The notes under the pieces are model-generated. The model was not told the origin of the DNA, searched no databases, and worked only from the letters and a program-made list of their open reading frames with translations. From Pseudomonas viridiflava (GTDB taxonomy: Bacteria > Pseudomonadota > Gammaproteobacteria > Pseudomonadales > Pseudomonadaceae): a DNA stretch of 64,000 nt. The DNA lies in the NCBI RefSeq assembly GCF_900602065.1, contig NZ_UWFN01000116.1, positions 310,001-374,000 on the forward strand, written 5' to 3'. This document shows, piece by piece, positions 28,968-38,068 of this stretch. How positions within the stretch are numbered: position 1 is the first letter of the stretch; the number at the start of each line of letters is the position of its first letter. The translations under genes were made by a program, and so were the position numbers.

Positions 28968-31900
28968 TCACACCTCATTGGCGGCAGGACCGCCCGCCAG
29001 TTCCGCCTGGGTCAATTGCGTCATCAGTTGCTCTTCGTCTACTTGCCGCTGGAGCATGATTGCGTCCGCTTCTCGCTTGTAAACAGCATCGGTCATGGGG
29101 CGTACGCTGTGCAAATCATCCAGGGCTTCCATGCGAATTGCCGTTGCCCGCTGGCAGGCCAGGACTTCATCGGCGTATTGACGCTTCAAGTGTTCAATCC
29201 AGAAATCACGCTTGATCGCAAAGGCGGTCAGCTCCTCGGGCGTCTCACGACTCAATACGGTCTGTTCGGCCCTGTTCAGCGCATCAGCGGTAACATCTGC
29301 AGAAGTGGAAAACTGCATGGTGCGCGACTTGATCGGCAATTCAAGGCGACTGGCAAGGCCCACACGATAGGCCAACTGCACCTCGACATCTTCGGTAAAC
29401 CCGATGCGTGCGGCGGCATCCATTCTCGCAATGCCATCGACCTCCTCAAGACGAAACAGGCCGCGTAAGAGCTTGAGCAACTGCGGCCCTTCTCTTCCTG
29501 CGCCCGCCAATGAACGTGCCTGACTCACCAGTACTTCCAGCTCCATGTTGCTGAAAATGACAGAAGCACCATCAACACAGGTTTCCGGGAACGCCGCCAT
29601 CGCAATTAACCGGGTACGCAATGCTTCATCCTGCGCTCCGGCTTCGAGTAGATCCCACACTCGTTGCGTGACGGCTGCACGACTGAGGCTGAAATCGGCA
29701 GAGCCTTGTAAGCGGGAGATGATTTCGAAGAAATCTGCAGCATGCAGCTGGCTCCAGAACAGCTCCCAAAGCTCGCGACGATGCACGCGCTCCAGTGCTG
29801 GCGTCTGAGCCAGCCAGAACTCTACATTGTCAGCCACTTCGGTAAACACCATCGGGCCGCCAACGGTGCCGATACGGATTCGGGTACCAATGGAAAGAGG
29901 ATTGCCGTCGAGAAGGGTATGGTCGGCAGCGCCAGGCATCTCGAAGAAAGCCTCAGGCAGCGTCGTAATCTGATTGCCGCGCAGGTCCAAAGCCACCAGA
30001 CCGGGGATTTCGAAGACGCCGACGGGAGCCTCCACAAGGCCGGTGCCGCGCAAAAAAAGATTGAGCAGTTGCGGCATGGCGCTGACGTCAAGCAGTGGCC
30101 CGATCGGGTTGCGCTCAAGATTGAGCAAGCGCAGATTACGTAGGCCGCTGAGGGTTTGCATCATGTCGCCAGTGAGCACAATGCGGTTGTTGGCCAGGGT
30201 CAGGCGAGTCAGCTGTCGCAGATTACGAATGCCTGCAGGTATCACTGACAGGAAGTTGTTTTCGGCATTCAGCCAGCTCAGTCCAGGGCATTTACTCACA
30301 AGGGCGCTCACGGATTGTTGCGACATATAGGTTCGCGCGACATTAATGGCCGTTACATGACTGAAATCACCGGGCAAATAAGGCAGATCGCCAATCACCA
30401 GGCCCGACAAATCCAGTGCGTAGCCATTCAGATGTCGGGCCAGCGTGCCGGTTACAGGCGTTTGTCGTTGCCAGCAGCGCTTGATGATTTCAGCCGCTTG
30501 ACGACGGGACAGACTGGACACCGGTATCGAATGGGTTTCAGTCACTGGTCGCCAGCTCATCGGCCCGTTGACCCAGCGCTCAAGGCTGCGGTCCAGCGAC
30601 TGAAAATCCATGGACAATCGTGCCAGCTGTATTTCGATTGATGTGCCGTTGGCGCGCATCCCGGCAATAAAGTCAGCGGTCTGCTGCGAGGTGAAGCCTG
30701 GGTATAGCGACTCGACCTGTGCATGCAATGAAGGTTGTGCCACGCCAGGCACCGATGCGGGCGCCGTGCCATTATCCATCCCGCCCTTGAGGCCGCCGAG
30801 GTCAATATCCCACTGATCGGTATCCAGTTGCTTGATAAACGGCCCAGCTCTACCGGTTCCGTCAGAAGCCGTGATGCGCCATTGACGAGCGGACTCCTCC
30901 CAGCACACCTGGTATGCCCTGTCATGAATCGGCACGAAATAATGTCCATCGGAATGGTAGATGTCGAGCATGCCGTTGGGACCGTGAATAGTAGGTTCGC
31001 CGTGCACTGATGCGGACGGAGCCTCGAACGTTTTCAAGGACTGACGCAGACCGGAACCGAGTGAGCGCAGGTTGGGAGGCGCCATTTCAAAGCGCATACG
31101 CGATCTACTGATAGGCTCTGACCCTTTCCCGGCCACCGGGGCTGGCTCATCAACACCGGTCAGCGGCTCAATTGATGTCGCATCTGACAGGCTGGCAAGC
31201 ACTTTGACAAAACCTTCCGCGGCCAACGGCAGAGCGTTGAAGAGACCAAATGCGATGCGCTGCTCGGCGTGTTTGCGCTCTTCAAAGGTTTTGCCTTGAT
31301 GCGCTTGAACCGCTCCAACGCCGACCAGTGTGACGGAAAGACCGATAATGAATGGCACGGCCTCAGGCACCATCAATGCAATCAACCCGGTAAAGACAAG
31401 ACTGCGAGTCAATCCTTCGGCAAGCCCCTCCAGATGAGCTTCATTGCGGCTGTGGATGACCGACCTGGCATCATCTCTGAAACGTGCCTGCAAGCGGTCA
31501 CGCACAGCATCAAACGGATCACCGATGATCTGCTTGCCCGCGTGCACGTACTGGCGCGGCGGCCAACTACCCGTTGCCCTGTCAAGCCAGTGCGGATAAG
31601 CCGCAACCCCCTCAAGAGCGGTGTGCAAACCACTCAGAAACAACCCGTCGCTGTTGTCGCGCTCCTGAAAGTGCGCGGCCAGCGCCAGCCGCCTGCCGGG
31701 ATCCCGGCACTGGGTCGCCAGCCATTGCGACAGCTTCCTTTCACTTTCAAAGCCGTGCAGGGGTGAAGAGTTTCCGGGGATGTAAAGCAGCGTGCGCAGA
31801 CTGCGCCGGTCCTTGATCAGCAGAATGTCAGTGGCACTGTAGTGATGAACTTTCAACGGTGAAACGACCACATGACGTGGGGCGGAAAACGGCTCGGCAA

Positions 31901-32579
31901 GTTTCGCCGGAGTGAGCGTGTCCCAACGCTGTGCCGCCGAGAGCCCCGCGGATTCAAGTGCCAGTTGCCAGTCGGGCGTGCTCAGTGTTTCTTCATGCAG
32001 CTGCAGGAAAGCTGCTTTGACAAAGGCGGCTTTGGCCAGGACCGGGAAATACTGCGCACGAGTGGAGAGCAACTGCTCCAGATAGCTGTTGTAGAGCCTG
32101 CGCAGGTCAGTGTCTTTGATGAATTGCTTGAACTGATCAGGACTGACACTGGTGTGTGTTGAGGCGTCATAGCGTTGCGGACTGGTTCGCCTGTAGAGCG
32201 CTTCGTAGGTTTGCACGGTGAAGTTCGGCAGCAGCTTCTCGACTCGTCTCAATTCAATGCCTCCGGGCCGCCAGGGCTGGAAGAAGTCGTACCACCTGAG
32301 CAGTACCGAACGACGCCGTACGTTGTTCAGCAGCGCCTCAGTCAAGGTCAGTGCCTGCTGCACAACGGCCGGGTAAGGCGCAGTGGCCGGCGGCGAGTTG
32401 AAATGAAGTGTCGTCAGGCAAGTGGCATCAGGATCAACATCGAGCGCCCAATGTTTGAGGGCGTACGCTTTGATCAGCGCCCTGGCAAAACTTGCCGGGC
32501 TTTTGATGACCGCACCGTGATCGGTAACGAAGGTATCCAGCAGTGGATTGTTCGCAAGGTAGTCGGCTGTTTTAGGCAT
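28968..32579 (-). CDS. LRR protein with C-terminal NEL-type E3 ubiquitin ligase domain
   Basis: A 1203-aa protein. The N-terminal half (about residues 25-570) resembles the dermonecrotic-toxin-like region (DUF6543) of large Pseudomonas proteins, including LLYIPGNSSPLHGFES and a hydrophobic hairpin (about 392-425). Leucine-rich repeats occupy about 720-895 (for example LTRLTLANNRI, LRLLNLERNPI, LVALDLRGNQI). The last 270 residues match the NEL domain of IpaH/SspH ligases: the catalytic Cys is Cys1001 in PETCVDGAS, followed by IFSNMELEV and FTEDVEVQLAYR. NEL enzymes ubiquitinate host proteins after type III secretion. The start ATG has AAGGAAA upstream; a longer frame reaches 32678. No hrp box (GGAACC-N15/16-CCAC) is seen upstream and no secretion genes or chaperone are nearby. 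The secretion route is therefore unknown. Confidence 0.85.
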   Translation of the reverse strand: MPKTADYLANNPLLDTFVTDHGAVIKSPASFARALIKAYALKHWALDVDPDATCLTTLHFNSPPATAPYPAVVQQALTLTEALLNNVRRRSVLLRWYDFFQPWRPGGIELRRVEKLLPNFTVQTYEALYRRTSPQRYDASTHTSVSPDQFKQFIKDTDLRRLYNSYLEQLLSTRAQYFPVLAKAAFVKAAFLQLHEETLSTPDWQLALESAGLSAAQRWDTLTPAKLAEPFSAPRHVVVSPLKVHHYSATDILLIKDRRSLRTLLYIPGNSSPLHGFESERKLSQWLATQCRDPGRRLALAAHFQERDNSDGLFLSGLHTALEGVAAYPHWLDRATGSWPPRQYVHAGKQIIGDPFDAVRDRLQARFRDDARSVIHSRNEAHLEGLAEGLTRSLVFTGLIALMVPEAVPFIIGLSVTLVGVGAVQAHQGKTFEERKHAEQRIAFGLFNALPLAAEGFVKVLASLSDATSIEPLTGVDEPAPVAGKGSEPISRSRMRFEMAPPNLRSLGSGLRQSLKTFEAPSASVHGEPTIHGPNGMLDIYHSDGHYFVPIHDRAYQVCWEESARQWRITASDGTGRAGPFIKQLDTDQWDIDLGGLKGGMDNGTAPASVPGVAQPSLHAQVESLYPGFTSQQTADFIAGMRANGTSIEIQLARLSMDFQSLDRSLERWVNGPMSWRPVTETHSIPVSSLSRRQAAEIIKRCWQRQTPVTGTLARHLNGYALDLSGLVIGDLPYLPGDFSHVTAINVARTYMSQQSVSALVSKCPGLSWLNAENNFLSVIPAGIRNLRQLTRLTLANNRIVLTGDMMQTLSGLRNLRLLNLERNPIGPLLDVSAMPQLLNLFLRGTGLVEAPVGVFEIPGLVALDLRGNQITTLPEAFFEMPGAADHTLLDGNPLSIGTRIRIGTVGGPMVFTEVADNVEFWLAQTPALERVHRRELWELFWSQLHAADFFEIISRLQGSADFSLSRAAVTQRVWDLLEAGAQDEALRTRLIAMAAFPETCVDGASVIFSNMELEVLVSQARSLAGAGREGPQLLKLLRGLFRLEEVDGIARMDAAARIGFTEDVEVQLAYRVGLASRLELPIKSRTMQFSTSADVTADALNRAEQTVLSRETPEELTAFAIKRDFWIEHLKRQYADEVLACQRATAIRMEALDDLHSVRPMTDAVYKREADAIMLQRQVDEEQLMTQLTQAELAGGPAANEV

Positions 32580-32678
32580 TTCGGGCAATTTCCTTATTGC
32601 AAAGAGATTGCCAGTCTTAGCGATATAGCGAAGCGAAATGACCTGTATAAATACCGCGCATGGATTTATTCGAGGCAA

Positions 32679-32713
32679 TAAAAAGCGTCGCCTGCAAAAT
32701 TGCAGGCGACGCT
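32679..32713 (-). terminator. Intrinsic terminator of sohB
   Basis: A perfect 13-base-pair stem (32684-32696 with 32701-32713) around an AAAT loop, followed on the minus strand by a run of T. It begins just past the sohB stop and separates sohB from the NEL gene promoter. Confidence 0.92.
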
Positions 32714-32721
32714 CGAAGGTT

Positions 32722-33744
32722 TTACCAGAAGCGTTGTTGAGTCAGACGACTCCACCAACCCAGCAGGAGCCGGTCCACCGAACCGGTGGCAGCCATGCCC
32801 ATGCGTTCTTGCAGGCTTTTACGCTGTACGTAATGCAGGTGAAAGACTTCAGCGGTCTTGGCGCGCTCACCAATGTACTCGTCGCTGGTCTTGAGTTCAT
32901 CGACCAACTGCTTGTCCAGCGCTGCGACACCCAGCCATACCTCGCCGGTAGCCACTTCATCAATCGCCAGTTGCGGACGGTAATTGGCAACGAAGTTTTT
33001 GAACAGGTCGTGAGTGATGTCCAGATCCTGCTGAAACTTCTCGCGGCCTTTCTCCGTGTTTTCGCCAAACACCGTCAAGGTACGTTTGTATTCGCCGGCA
33101 GTGAGCACCTCAAAATCAATATCGTGCTTTTTCAGCAGACGATTGACGTTAGGCAACTGGGCGACGACGCCAATCGAACCGAGAATGGCAAAAGGCGCAC
33201 TGATGATCTTGTCACCGATGCAAGCCATCATGTAACCACCGCTGGCCGCCACTTTGTCGATGCAAATGGTCAGCGGAATACCGGCCTGACGAATACGCGC
33301 CAGTTGCGATGAAGCCAGGCCGTAGCTGTGCACCATGCCGCCACCGCTTTCGAGGCGCAACACAACCTCGTCCTTCTCGGTAGCCAGCGTCAGCAGCGCA
33401 GTAATTTCATGGCGCAAACTTTCAGTCGCGGATGCCTTGATGTCGCCGTCGAAGTCCAGCACATAGACACGCGGCTTGGGGTCGGCCTGCTTCTTGTCTT
33501 TCTTGAGGCTTTTAGCCTGCTCTTTACGCAAGGTCTTGAGGCGATCCTTGTCGAGCAGCGACTGTTCGAGGCGCTCGCGCAGAGCCTTGTAGAAATCATT
33601 GAGTTTGGTGACTTGCAACTGCCCGGCCGACCGACGGCGGCCTTTGCCGCGCAACGACGCAATCGCCACGAGGACAACAACAATGGCGACAACCAGGGTG
33701 ACCGTTTTGGCCAGGAAACTGGCGTAATCGGCTAAAAACTCCAC
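32722..33744 (-). CDS. sohB: Inner-membrane protease SohB (S49 family)
   Basis: A 340-aa signal-peptide-peptidase-like serine protease. An N-terminal membrane helix (about residues 12-32) is followed by a Lys-rich linker and the S49 domain, with RLESGGGMVHSYG and the nucleophile Ser in DKVAASGGYMMACIGDKI, then FAILGSIGV. The active site faces the periplasm. The start is GTG, supported by a strong Shine-Dalgarno (GAGGAG) 5 bases upstream. It is followed by a clear terminator and is divergent from the histidine phosphatase gene. Confidence 0.92.
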   Translation of the reverse strand: MEFLADYASFLAKTVTLVVAIVVVLVAIASLRGKGRRRSAGQLQVTKLNDFYKALRERLEQSLLDKDRLKTLRKEQAKSLKKDKKQADPKPRVYVLDFDGDIKASATESLRHEITALLTLATEKDEVVLRLESGGGMVHSYGLASSQLARIRQAGIPLTICIDKVAASGGYMMACIGDKIISAPFAILGSIGVVAQLPNVNRLLKKHDIDFEVLTAGEYKRTLTVFGENTEKGREKFQQDLDITHDLFKNFVANYRPQLAIDEVATGEVWLGVAALDKQLVDELKTSDEYIGERAKTAEVFHLHYVQRKSLQERMGMAATGSVDRLLLGWWSRLTQQRFW

Positions 33745-33937
33745 AGAGACTCCTCACTTCGATGGCGCCCTTACCATTCAAGGGTCGCGGATGACTCAAG
33801 CATACCGGCGCGGCCTGTCGGCGACCAGCCGCCAATCGTTTAGAGATCGACCATTCAAACAAGCGTATGTTTTTTCATTGACACGCCTTCGGCATCCTCA
33901 TAACCTCGCAAACACTTCAACGTACCGGGATACGGAC

Positions 33938-34648
33938 GTGGGCAGCATCTACTTGATACGACATGGCCAGGCGTCTTTTGGTGCCGACAATTACGACGTA
34001 CTGTCGCCTGTCGGAGTTCGCCAGTCAGAAGTGCTGGGCGCGTATTTCTCCAGGCTAGGCTCAGGCTTTGATCGCTGTATCGCCGGTGGCTTGCGCCGAC
34101 AGCAGCACACTGCCGAACTGACGCTGGATCAACTCCGGGCTGCAAGCCTGAAAACCCCGCAGTTGGAGATCGACGAGGCCTTTAACGAATTCGATGCACA
34201 AACCACGATCCGTATGTTGCTGCCCGCCATGCTGGGCGACGAGCCTGAAGCGCTGCATGTAATGCGCAACGCCGCCCAGAACCGCGCCGAATTTCAGCGC
34301 CTGTTTTCCTTGATCGTCGCACGCTGGCTCAGCGGCGAGCATGACAGTCCCGAGCTGCAAAGCTGGGAAGCGTTCGTGGCTCAGGTTCAAGCCGGTTTGC
34401 AACGAATACTGGAACGCGCCCAAAGCGGCGAACGCATTGCGGTGTTTACCTCCGGCGGTACCATTACCGCCCTGCTCCACCTGATGACCCAAATGCCCGC
34501 TCAGCAAGCTTTCGAGCTCAACTGGCAAATCGTCAACACCTCGCTCAACCAATTGAAGTTCCGTGGTCGAGAAGTCGCGCTGGCGAGTTTCAACAACCAT
34601 GCTCACTTGCAACTGATGAATACGCCGGAACTCATCACCTATCGATGA
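33938..34648 (+). CDS. Histidine phosphatase family protein
   Basis: A 236-aa protein of the phosphoglycerate-mutase-like branch. The phosphohistidine motif is in YLIRHGQASFG right at the N-terminus, and the second conserved His lies in the NNHAHLQ region near the end. The substrate is unknown. The start is inferred to be the GTG at 33938, because the RHG motif normally lies within the first dozen residues; the open frame continues upstream to 33791. It is followed by the SCP2 gene after 46 bases and may share its transcript. Confidence 0.83.
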   Translation: MGSIYLIRHGQASFGADNYDVLSPVGVRQSEVLGAYFSRLGSGFDRCIAGGLRRQQHTAELTLDQLRAASLKTPQLEIDEAFNEFDAQTTIRMLLPAMLGDEPEALHVMRNAAQNRAEFQRLFSLIVARWLSGEHDSPELQSWEAFVAQVQAGLQRILERAQSGERIAVFTSGGTITALLHLMTQMPAQQAFELNWQIVNTSLNQLKFRGREVALASFNNHAHLQLMNTPELITYR

Positions 34649-34694
34649 CCCTGGCAAAAACCGTTACAGAACAACCACTAAAAAGGATCGAACC

Positions 34695-35009
34695 ATGACC
34701 TCCGTAGCCGACGCCGTTCAAGCCATGAAAGCCAAGTTCAACCCAAGTGCCGCTGCTGGCCTGGACCTGGTCTTCGGTTTCCGTATCGATGAAGACAAGC
34801 ACTTCTCGCTGATCGTCAAAGACAGCACCTGCGAACTGCAGGAAGGCGAAAACCCTGACGCTCAAGTCACTCTGGTCATGGACGGCGAAACCCTGCAGGG
34901 CATCGTCAGCGGCGAGACCGACGGTATGCAGGCCTTTATGGGCGGCAAACTGCGCGCCGAAGGCGACATGATGCTGGCGATGAAACTGAGCGAACTGTTC
35001 CCGGCCTGA
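34695..35009 (+). CDS. SCP2 sterol-binding domain protein
   Basis: A 104-aa soluble single-domain protein of the SCP2/thiolase-like lipid carrier family. The family pattern is visible in LDLVFGFRIDEDKHFSLIV, the conserved CELQEGENPDAQVTLVMD and the final KLRAEGDMMLAMKLSELF. It likely binds acyl-CoA or another lipid and presents it to enzymes. The ATG has AAAGGAT upstream and an intrinsic terminator follows. Its neighbours (an acyl-type kinase and dehydrogenases) support a lipid or acyl-CoA role. Confidence 0.9.
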   Translation: MTSVADAVQAMKAKFNPSAAAGLDLVFGFRIDEDKHFSLIVKDSTCELQEGENPDAQVTLVMDGETLQGIVSGETDGMQAFMGGKLRAEGDMMLAMKLSELFPA

Positions 35010-35028
35010 TCAATGAGACCGGAAAAGG

Positions 35029-35060
35029 AAACCGAAGCCTGAGCGCTTCGGTTTTTTTTT
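35029..35060 (+). terminator. Intrinsic terminator after the SCP2 gene
   Basis: The AACCGAAGC stem at 35030-35038 pairs with GCTTCGGTT (35045-35053) and is followed by a run of nine or more T. It separates the phosphatase-SCP2 unit from the kinase-SDR unit. Confidence 0.92.
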
Positions 35061-35212
35061 GCCCGTTTTTCGTCTGAGCCATAAAAGTGTCCGGGCCATC
35101 AAAGGCAATGATCGACGAGCAACACGGCGGCCAATAAGACAGCCAGCACGTTGTTCGCAACATTCGATTAGTCAATGATCTATGCGCACCATAATAAGCA
35201 GAAGGGATAAGC

Positions 35213-36280
35213 ATGGCGCTTACTGACCAGTCCACACAGATCCGCGCAGGCGAAGAGCTGGATGCCGCGCTCATAGACCCTTACCTCAAGGCGAATATCC
35301 CAGGCCTTGAGGGCAGTCCGGTGATCAGCCAGTTTCCCGGTGGAGCATCCAATCTCACTTACCTGGTGCAGTACCCTGATCAGGAATTCGTACTGCGACG
35401 CCCGCCTTTCGGCCATAAGGCCAAATCGGCCCATGACATGGGCCGCGAGTACCGCATCATCAATCAGCTCAAGGACGCGTTCCCGTATTGCCCGAAAGCG
35501 TACCTGCACTGCACCGACGAGTCAGTGATCGGCGCCGGCTTTTATGTCATGGAGCGTATCAAGGGGATTATCCTGCGTTCCGACCTGCCAAAGGAGCTGA
35601 ATCTCACCGCGCCCCAGACCCGGACACTCTGCAAAAGCTTTATTGACCGGCTCGTGGAGCTGCACCGTGTGGACTATCAGGCCTGTGGCCTGGGTGATCT
35701 GGGTAAACCGGAAGGCTACGTTGAGCGTCAGGTTCATGGCTGGGCTGACCGCTACGACAAAGCCCGTACGCCGGACGCGCCAGAGTGGACGCATGTCAAA
35801 GCGTGGCTGGCAGAGAAGATGCCCGCGGACCACCCGGTGCCGGCAATTGTGCACAACGACTACCGCTTCGATAACGTACTGCTGGACCCGGCAAATCCGC
35901 TGCAGATCATCGGCGTGCTGGATTGGGAGATGACCACGCTGGGCGACCCGCTGATGGATCTCGGCAACACCCTTGCCTACTGGATTGAGGCCAACGATCC
36001 GGCCCCGGTCCAGTTGATGCGACGCCAGCCCAGCCATGCGCCGGGCATGCTGACTCGCCAGCAATTCGTCGACTACTACGCCGAACGCTCGGGCATCACC
36101 ATCGAAAATTTCGACTTCTACTACACCTACGGGCTGTTCCGGCTGGCGGGGATCGTGCAGCAAATCTACTACCGTTTTTTCCAGGGCCAGACTCAGGACA
36201 AGCGTTTCGCACAGTTCATTCACATGAACAAACTGCTCGAACAAATGAGCCTGCAGGTCATCGATAAATCCAGACTTTGA
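35213..36280 (+). CDS. APH-like phosphotransferase (ACAD10/LvaA-type kinase)
   Basis: A 355-aa aminoglycoside-phosphotransferase-fold kinase. The catalytic loop HNDYRFDN (His214, Asp216, Asn221) and the metal-binding Asp237 in VLDWEM are intact, and the N-lobe has FPGGASNLTY and LRRPP. This subgroup resembles the kinase domain of mammalian ACAD10/11 and bacterial LvaA, which phosphorylate 4-hydroxyacyl-CoA so that it can be dehydrated and oxidised. It is not likely to be a drug-resistance enzyme. AAGGGA precedes the ATG. The SDR gene follows after 29 bases, so they form an operon. Confidence 0.83.
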   Translation: MALTDQSTQIRAGEELDAALIDPYLKANIPGLEGSPVISQFPGGASNLTYLVQYPDQEFVLRRPPFGHKAKSAHDMGREYRIINQLKDAFPYCPKAYLHCTDESVIGAGFYVMERIKGIILRSDLPKELNLTAPQTRTLCKSFIDRLVELHRVDYQACGLGDLGKPEGYVERQVHGWADRYDKARTPDAPEWTHVKAWLAEKMPADHPVPAIVHNDYRFDNVLLDPANPLQIIGVLDWEMTTLGDPLMDLGNTLAYWIEANDPAPVQLMRRQPSHAPGMLTRQQFVDYYAERSGITIENFDFYYTYGLFRLAGIVQQIYYRFFQGQTQDKRFAQFIHMNKLLEQMSLQVIDKSRL

Positions 36281-36309
36281 CTGGGACTCAACAAGACAAG
36301 GAAAACACT

Positions 36310-37077
36310 ATGTCCAGAACCGAATTGTTCGACCTCGACGGCAAGATTGCTTTTGTGTCCGGGGCCAGCCGCGGCATCGGCGAGGCCATCGCCCGATTGC
36401 TGGCGCAGCAAGGCGCGCACGTCATTGTCAGCAGCCGCAAAATCGAAGGCTGCCAGCAAGTCGCCGAGGCAATCATCGCCGAGGGCGGCCAGGCCACCGC
36501 CATTGCGTGTCATATCGGTGAAATGGAGCAGATCACAGCGGTTTTCGCACAGATCCGCGAGCAATTCGGCAGACTGGATATTCTGGTCAACAATGCCGCG
36601 ACCAACCCGCAGTTCTGTAATGTGCTGGACACCGACCTCGGTGCTTTTCAGAAAACCGTCGACGTGAATATTCGTGGCTATTTCTTCATGTCGGTTGAAG
36701 CAGGCAAGCTGATGCGCGACAACGGCGGCGGCAGCATTATCAATGTGGCCTCGATCAACGGCGTATCTCCGGGCGTTTTCCAGGGGATCTATTCGGTGAC
36801 CAAAGCCGCAGTGATCAACATGACCAAAGTGTTCGCCAAGGAATGCGCGCCTTTTGGTATTCGCTGCAACGCCCTGCTACCGGGCCTGACCGATACCAAA
36901 TTCGCCTCGGCGCTGGTCAAGAACGATGCGATTCTGAAAACCGCTCTTCAGCAAATCCCGCTCAAGCGAGTCGCCGATCCGTCCGAAATGGCCGGTGCCG
37001 TGCTGTACCTGGCAAGCTCAGCGTCGAGCTACACCACCGGTGTTGCGTTGAACGTGGATGGCGGGTTTCTGTCCTGA
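36310..37077 (+). CDS. SDR family oxidoreductase
   Basis: A 255-aa classical short-chain dehydrogenase. It has SGASRGIG near residues 17-24, NNAATNP, the catalytic Ser in INVAS, and the YSVTK tetrad motif. The ending VALNVDGGFLS is typical of FabG-like enzymes. The start ATG has AAGGAAA about 6 bases upstream. Co-transcription with the APH-like kinase suggests a role in hydroxyacyl-CoA or lipid metabolism; the substrate is not known. Confidence 0.9.
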   Translation: MSRTELFDLDGKIAFVSGASRGIGEAIARLLAQQGAHVIVSSRKIEGCQQVAEAIIAEGGQATAIACHIGEMEQITAVFAQIREQFGRLDILVNNAATNPQFCNVLDTDLGAFQKTVDVNIRGYFFMSVEAGKLMRDNGGGSIINVASINGVSPGVFQGIYSVTKAAVINMTKVFAKECAPFGIRCNALLPGLTDTKFASALVKNDAILKTALQQIPLKRVADPSEMAGAVLYLASSASSYTTGVALNVDGGFLS

Positions 37078-37095
37078 CCACCGCGCAAACCCTTC

Positions 37096-37212
37096 TCGGC
37101 AACAAGTTGCCTCCTACCGGACTCAACACAAACCGGTAGGAGCGAACTTGTTCGCGAGGCGGCAGACCTGAATCACAGCGCAAGCCCTCTCGCCAACAAG
37201 TTGCCTCCTACC
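37096..37212. repeat. Cluster of three REP elements
   Basis: Three related copies are visible: inverse at 37096-37120 (GGCAACAAGTTGCCTCCTACCGG-like), direct at 37133-37159 (CCGGTAGGAGCGAACTTGTTCG and on), and inverse at 37188-37212. They fill most of the 211-base gap between the SDR and the TSUP transporter. Confidence 0.75.
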
Positions 37213-37288
37213 TGATACGGCGCTCCTGCAGTAATATACGCAGCTTCCGGAGCAGCCTTTCTGCCCGATTGCCAAGTAAGCCCTTCCC

Positions 37289-38068
37289 ATGCCAATTGAA
37301 CTGAGTGTCGAGCTGAGCACCCTTGCGGTGCTTGTTGTCGTTGCCTTTGTTGCCGGTTTCATCGACGCCATTGCCGGGGGCGGTGGATTGCTGACCACCC
37401 CGGCTCTGATGACCGCAGGCCTGCCGCCGCATCTGGTGTTGGGCACCAACAAACTCAGTTCTACCTTTGGTTCGGCCACCGCGGGTTTTACCTTTTACCG
37501 GCGCAAGCTGTTTCACCCACGGCAATGGACCCATGCGCTGATCGGTACCGCCATCGGTGCGTTGATCGGCGCCGTGATTGCTCAGTACCTGCCGGGCGAA
37601 TGGATCAACCAGATGCTGCCAGTGATCGTCTTCGGTTGCGGCTTGTACCTGCTGTTCGGCGGCACACCCAAGGCACCGGTAAACAGCGATGCACCGATCA
37701 GGAAAAAGTGGCAGTTCCCGCAAGGTCTGGGCCTGGGCTTCTACGATGGCGTGGCGGGTCCGGGAACTGGCGCGTTCTGGACGGTCAGCACCCTGCTGAT
37801 GTACCCGCTGGATCTGGTGAAAGCCAGTGGCGTGGCACGCACCATGAACTTTGTCAGCAACGCCGCAGCGCTCACGGTGTTCATTGTTTCCGGGCAGGTG
37901 GACTGGCTGATTGGTCTGAGCATGGGCATCGCGGTGATGCTCGGGGCGGCCCTTGGCGCCCGCAGCGCTATCAAGGGCGGGGCAAAATTCATTCGCCCGG
38001 TGTTCATCACCGTCGTGTTGTGCCTGACCGCCCGCCTAGCCTGGCAACACTGGTTCGGGGGCGCCTGA
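37289..38068 (+). CDS. TSUP (TauE/SafE) family sulfite/anion exporter
   Basis: A 259-aa polytopic membrane protein with about seven to eight helices. The family repeat motif is visible as [19 protein letters not shown] near the N-terminus and [15 protein letters not shown] in the middle. TSUP proteins move sulfite, sulfoacetate or other small organic anions. Proximity to cysI is loose (9 kb away), so the substrate is open. It converges with nudC and the two coding regions overlap by 33 bases at their 3' ends. Confidence 0.88.
   Translation: MPIELSVELSTLAVLVVVAFVAGFIDAIAGGGGLLTTPALMTAGLPPHLVLGTNKLSSTFGSATAGFTFYRRKLFHPRQWTHALIGTAIGALIGAVIAQYLPGEWINQMLPVIVFGCGLYLLFGGTPKAPVNSDAPIRKKWQFPQGLGLGFYDGVAGPGTGAFWTVSTLLMYPLDLVKASGVARTMNFVSNAAALTVFIVSGQVDWLIGLSMGIAVMLGAALGARSAIKGGAKFIRPVFITVVLCLTARLAWQHWFGGA

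Noticed and set aside
32580..32721. hrp box or other type III secretion promoter upstream of the NEL gene
   Set aside because: No GGAACC-N15/16-CCAC pattern was found on the minus strand in this gap, which instead holds the sohB terminator.
35213..36280. Aminoglycoside resistance gene
   Set aside because: The APH fold is present, but the subgroup features and neighbours fit acyl-type kinases of the ACAD10/LvaA group.
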